From: Rapana venosa
Lineage: Eukaryota > Mollusca > Gastropoda > Neogastropoda > Muricidae
Assembly (NCBI GenBank): GCA_028751875.1
Contig: CM054145.1
Coordinates: 50,037,128-50,101,127 of the forward strand
Reading direction: 5' to 3'
DNA length: 64,000 bases
Shown here: in pieces, positions 60,993 to 64,000 of the stretch
Numbering within the stretch: the first letter of the stretch is position 1
Layout of the letters: every line of letters begins with the position of its first letter
Program-made: the position numbers and the translations under genes
Notes under the pieces: model-generated
Databases searched by the model: none
What the model was told of the DNA's origin: nothing
What the model saw: only the letters and a program-made list of their open reading frames with translations

Positions 60993-61329
60993 GAGGCGGC
61001 CATTTTGTTTAGTAAGAGAAAGGGGGTACTGAATGGGACGCCATCAACCCAACTAAGCAATAAACTGAAATGGGTATTTGTTCTTTAAAAAACGAGCTTT
61101 CTAATGGTGCTTGGGGATTTTTTCTATGACTAATACAGAAATTTTTACAACTTCAAAATGTAGGTAATTTTTAAATGCATAATACTATATCTTAGCGGGA
61201 AGTTTCTTCTTTCCATGGTATGGGCTACAAATAGGTCTGTGTTGTTGAACACTCCCCGATCATAATAGAAGACAAAGCATGAAAATTCACCTGAGGCTCT
61301 GGAAGCAGCAAATTTTCAGTTTATTACAG

Positions 61330-62364
61330 ATATTTAACTGACTGAGGAACTGACTCAGGAAGCTGAGGGCTGCAGCAGGCCAAAGAAATAGAAGAGACTG
61401 TACGAGATCACAAGAACTCTCTCAGGAAAAAAAAAAACAAACCCAGCTGCCCTGTCAAAGATAAGAATGACAATACATTCCAGGGGAGGAGGACTAGAGA
61501 GCAAGATGGGCAGAGCACTTCAAAGAAACGCTCAACGACCTGCACCACCCATCCGCCTGACATCCCCCCCCCTACTGAAATCCCTTTGGGATCAACACCG
61601 GCCCCCCTACCAAGAATGGATCACCAAAGCCATCAAGTCACTCAAATCAGGCAAAGCAGCAGGCCCAGACGGTATACCACCTGAAGCACTGAAGGAGAAA
61701 TCCAAACTTCCACTGAGATGTTATACCCTCTATACAAGATCTGGGGGCAAGAGAGTTTTACCAGAAGAGTGGAAGAAAGGCCATCTTTTTAAAGCTGCCA
61801 AAAAGGGGACCTGTCCCATGCAACAACGGAGAGGAATCATGCTACTGTCCATCCAAGGAAAGTGCTGACAAAGGGTCATGCTAGACAGACTGAAGACAGC
61901 ACTGGACAAGACACTTGGGATGAACAGGCAGGCTTTAGGCCCAATACAGATCATGCACAAAATCAAATCGCCACAATGCGCATCATCATTGAGCAGTCCC
62001 TGGAGTGCCAAGACCCCCCTAATTCAGTCTTTGTCGCCCTTTCCCGAAGGCATTTTACAGCGTCGACAAGATGTCATTTGGAAACTGATGCATCACTATG
62101 GCTTTTCCACCAAAGTTCATCACCATCATCCAGCAGCTATATAAAGATGCCACCTGTCAAGTCATCCATGAAAGGAAACTGACGGAACCCTTCTCCATAC
62201 AGACCGGTGTTCGTCAGGGCTGTCTGTTGTCGCCAACCATCTTCCTGTTGGTGGTTGACTGGATAATGCAGCAAGCCACAGCAGGCAGGAGAACCGGCAT
62301 ACAGTGGACCCTCTTGAAGCAGCTGGAAGACCTGGACTTCGCAGACGACTTCTGCGCGGGCTGA
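61330..62364 (+). mobile_element. LINE RT-domain fragment, truncated at both ends
   Basis: Frames change about four times, but the RT domain can be followed. RPAPPI (about 61,540) is followed by ITKAIKSLKSGKAAGPDGIP (about 61,620-61,680, the finger region). RRGIMLLSIQGK lies at about 61,826-61,862. Next is the DEQAGFRPN-like segment near 61,920, where DEQAG reads DTWDEQAGF in one frame. II.QSLE and the damaged motif A come at about 61,985-62,070, VIWKLMHHYGF at about 62,074-62,108, TGVRQGCLLSPTIFLLVVDW at about 62,203-62,262, and LEDLDFADD with the catalytic pair at 62,344-62,349. The endonuclease and C-terminal blocks are missing and the text ends at DFCAG with a stop. This is the same broad family as 39,935-42,880, with fewer sequence errors. 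Confidence 0.9.
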
Positions 62365-62423
62365 TATTGCGGGGCCGCTATTGCGCGAATGAAGAAGCGG
62401 AAAAATTGCCAAGTTGATGCAAG

Positions 62424-62570
62424 GAGGAAGGTGGCAGGATGAGTTAGACGTTCGCCTGCCAATTAAAAATCCCGTGGGTCTGAGTTTGGTGGGAAGCAAA
62501 AGGGCAGTTTGATTTAGGCGGCACCGGGGTTTGAACTTGCACAACTTGCACACGTCTCACTGTTAAGCTC
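62424..62570 (+). mobile_element. Possible tRNA-type SINE head, highly degraded
   Basis: ggtggcaggatgagttagac looks like a box A region, gttcgcctgcc an anticodon-arm remnant, and ggtctgagtttggtggg a damaged box B. This is close to the head at 50,598-50,680. On the minus strand aagttcaaaccccgg could also be a box B, so orientation is not certain. It directly follows the end of the LINE fragment. The family's body is not clearly readable after it. Confidence 0.5.
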
Positions 62571-63640
62571 TCTGCAGTACAAGAATGCAGTTGCACACTG
62601 CATGTGGAATCCATAGGTAAAATGGGATTGCGTTCATTCTGTCCCACAGAGTTGAGAAACCAGAAAATGCCAGAAACTTAAGTGTGTTTGAGTGCTTGAA
62701 TGCTTTAGACTAAATCCAGTATGAATAAAAAGTATTGCATTTATTGCAATGGACAACGTTTTCATTTCAAAATGATTGCAGTGTACTGTGCTTTGTAATA
62801 AACAGTTATGTCAAGGTTATTATTGGTGGAATCGCTTTAGTGACGCATTAAAGCATCCATTATGTTGACATTTTTCATGTTGATTTTAGTTCTTAATATA
62901 CTTCTATTGTGTACCTGACATATAAAATGTGAGTAAGGAATGTGATACATTTTCCCAAGATGTGTTTAGAAATCAAAAAGCACAATGGGTTTTCTTTCTT
63001 TGTTTGTTGAAGTATAGAGAGCGTAAAGCTAAAGGCTGCATAACAAAATAACTATCAAGATTAAAAAACCCCCATTTTTTCGTATTTGCTGCACAAAGAT
63101 TATTTTTTGTTTTTAAAAACAAGCTCTTTGTCTTGGTTGCTTTATTAAATAAGGTAAATTTAAGGTTTTAATCTTAGTTTACGAATTAAGCTGGGTTTTT
63201 AAAAAATTTAATATGATTTTTATTTTATTTTCATAATAAGTCAGAGAACAGGTGTCCTTGGTTTCATTTTGTCCAGGTTTTGGGAAAATGCGAAAAATGA
63301 CTGGCATTTCCTCATGTATTAAAGTTACTTTAGTATTTTTTTTATTGAGAAGTTGAGAAGACGAAAGATGATTTCAGGATGCCATGTTATGTTTTGAATT
63401 TATTTTCAAGATTGGAATGAATGCAATATCAACATTTTCTTTGCCAGTTTATTTGTTGGTATCATATTATGACCACCTGAGATTTGTTTATAAGGAAGTG
63501 GTTTTGAGCTGGATGCTTTGAATGTTGGGATTGCAAAAGTGATTTTGTGGAATAAAAAAACTGTGACACCTCTTTATTTCCCTTTATTGTTTAAAAATAT
63601 GCATTGTCTTTGCCATGACGATTAGCAGCCTAAAGTATAA
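62571..63640. other. AT-rich anonymous DNA
   Basis: No recognisable gene or repeat; open frames are very short and base composition is ordinary for the non-repeat parts of this window. Confidence 0.6.
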
Positions 63641-63652
63641 AACGACAGTGTC

Positions 63653-63723
63653 GCCTAAGGTATAATATAGGTTGCAGCCTTACTGCATCGTAGGTAGGCT
63701 GCAACCTTTACTACACCTTAGGC
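63653..63723. repeat. Imperfect inverted repeat, 27-bp arms
   Basis: Arms at 63,653-63,679 and 63,697-63,723 are complementary at 24 of 27 positions, with a 17-base loop. Both ends carry gcctaaggt or its complement. Related gcagcctaa or ccttaggctgc pieces flank it at about 63,626 and 63,742, so several overlapping pairings are possible. Confidence 0.9.
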
Positions 63724-63769
63724 GGTCCTATACCTTAGGCTGCATTGCATATTATTGTCAGTACAGTAT

Positions 63770-63935
63770 TCCCCAGGCTGCATCTACACTGTGTGCAATA
63801 GCAGGCCTGCACACAATAGCAGGCCTGCGCAATATCAGGCCGCAATAGCAATATCAGGCTGCAATAGCCGGCTGCACTGCGGCTGCACTGTCAGTGCAAT
63901 AGGCCCGGTGCAATATTGGCCCAGCAATAGGGGCT
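63770..63935. repeat. Cluster of short GC-rich repeats (gcaatagcaggc type)
   Basis: Irregular recurrence of gcaatagcaggcctgc, caatatcaggc, gcaatagccggctgc and aataggcccggtgc. Units are 10-16 bp and not in strict tandem. Many contain a small palindrome (gcaggcctgc, gccggc). It follows the hairpin at 63,653-63,723 and may belong to the same element. Confidence 0.75.
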
Positions 63936-64000
63936 GACCCCTGTAGAATGGAGTCTTGAACGATCACTATGTAGGAGACTAGAATTCTTTTCCATCAAAG

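Larger units (their letters stand above)
56641..61329. other. AT-rich anonymous DNA with microsatellites
   Basis: No recognisable gene, RNA gene or LINE. The text is clean compared with 51,317-56,640. A run of G near 56,676-56,690 marks the change. Contents that can be named are (GT) near 56,900-56,980, (CT)/(CA) at 57,357-57,455, (CA) at 57,720-57,780, (CTAT)n and (GT)n at 60,024-60,180, and a 30-bp tandem duplication at 60,939-60,992. Open frames are under 105 codons and mostly cross microsatellites. Confidence 0.6.

Overview
The window looks like accessory, repeat-dominated DNA from a large animal genome, most probably a marine gastropod mollusc. This is inferred from several SINE and LINE families that I associate with gastropods, from abundant (GT)n/(AC)n microsatellites, and from the absence of compact genes. 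I can support no intact host protein-coding gene and no functional tRNA or rRNA gene. What can be read is non-LTR retrotransposon (LINE) remnants, at least four SINE families, two minisatellites, many microsatellites, two 500-N gaps, and extensive sequence of visibly poor consensus quality.

Layout. 1-6,728 is good-quality sequence: a SINE 3' body, a 29/25-bp minisatellite (about 264-1,427), an L2-like LINE 3' end (about 1,590-2,340) and anonymous DNA. 6,806-12,684 is repeated, apparently base for base, at 23,190-29,068, exactly 16,384 (2^14) bases downstream. Inside that block and continuing to about 17,950 lies a collinear, insertion-riddled rendering of 1-6,728, about 27% longer than the clean copy; it looks like uncorrected long-read sequence. 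About 17,950-20,760 is cleaner anonymous DNA. About 20,770-23,189 is noisy again and holds a degraded L2-like RT region.

29,069-33,869: G/C homopolymers, GA tracts, then a nearly complete minus-strand LINE (29,849-33,470). Its C-terminal codons are interrupted by a SINE whose promoter looks like a tRNA/5S rRNA chimera, and a piece of about 180 bp in its RT domain is inverted. A 500-N gap follows (33,870-34,369). 34,370-45,050 is homopolymer-inflated sequence in which a LINE 3' end (38,600-38,970), a long degenerate LINE (about 39,935-42,880), a second 5S-like SINE, a purine tract of about 700 bp and a (GT) tract can still be recognised.

45,050-50,816 is better quality: L2-like tail, tRNA-type SINEs on both strands, a 44-bp minisatellite (about 48,270-49,985) and (GT)n. 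A second 500-N gap (50,817-51,316) is followed by another degraded stretch (51,317-56,650) with pieces of one or two further LINEs. 56,650-64,000 is cleaner, AT-rich DNA with microsatellites, a truncated LINE RT fragment (about 61,330-62,364), a SINE head and a short hairpin-rich terminal segment.

The recognisable elements do not form a pathway. LINEs would supply reverse transcriptase for the non-autonomous SINEs, but no LINE here is intact. The strongest observations are the 2^14-offset duplication (probably an assembly artefact), the tRNA/5S-like SINE nested in a LINE, and the internal inversion of that LINE.
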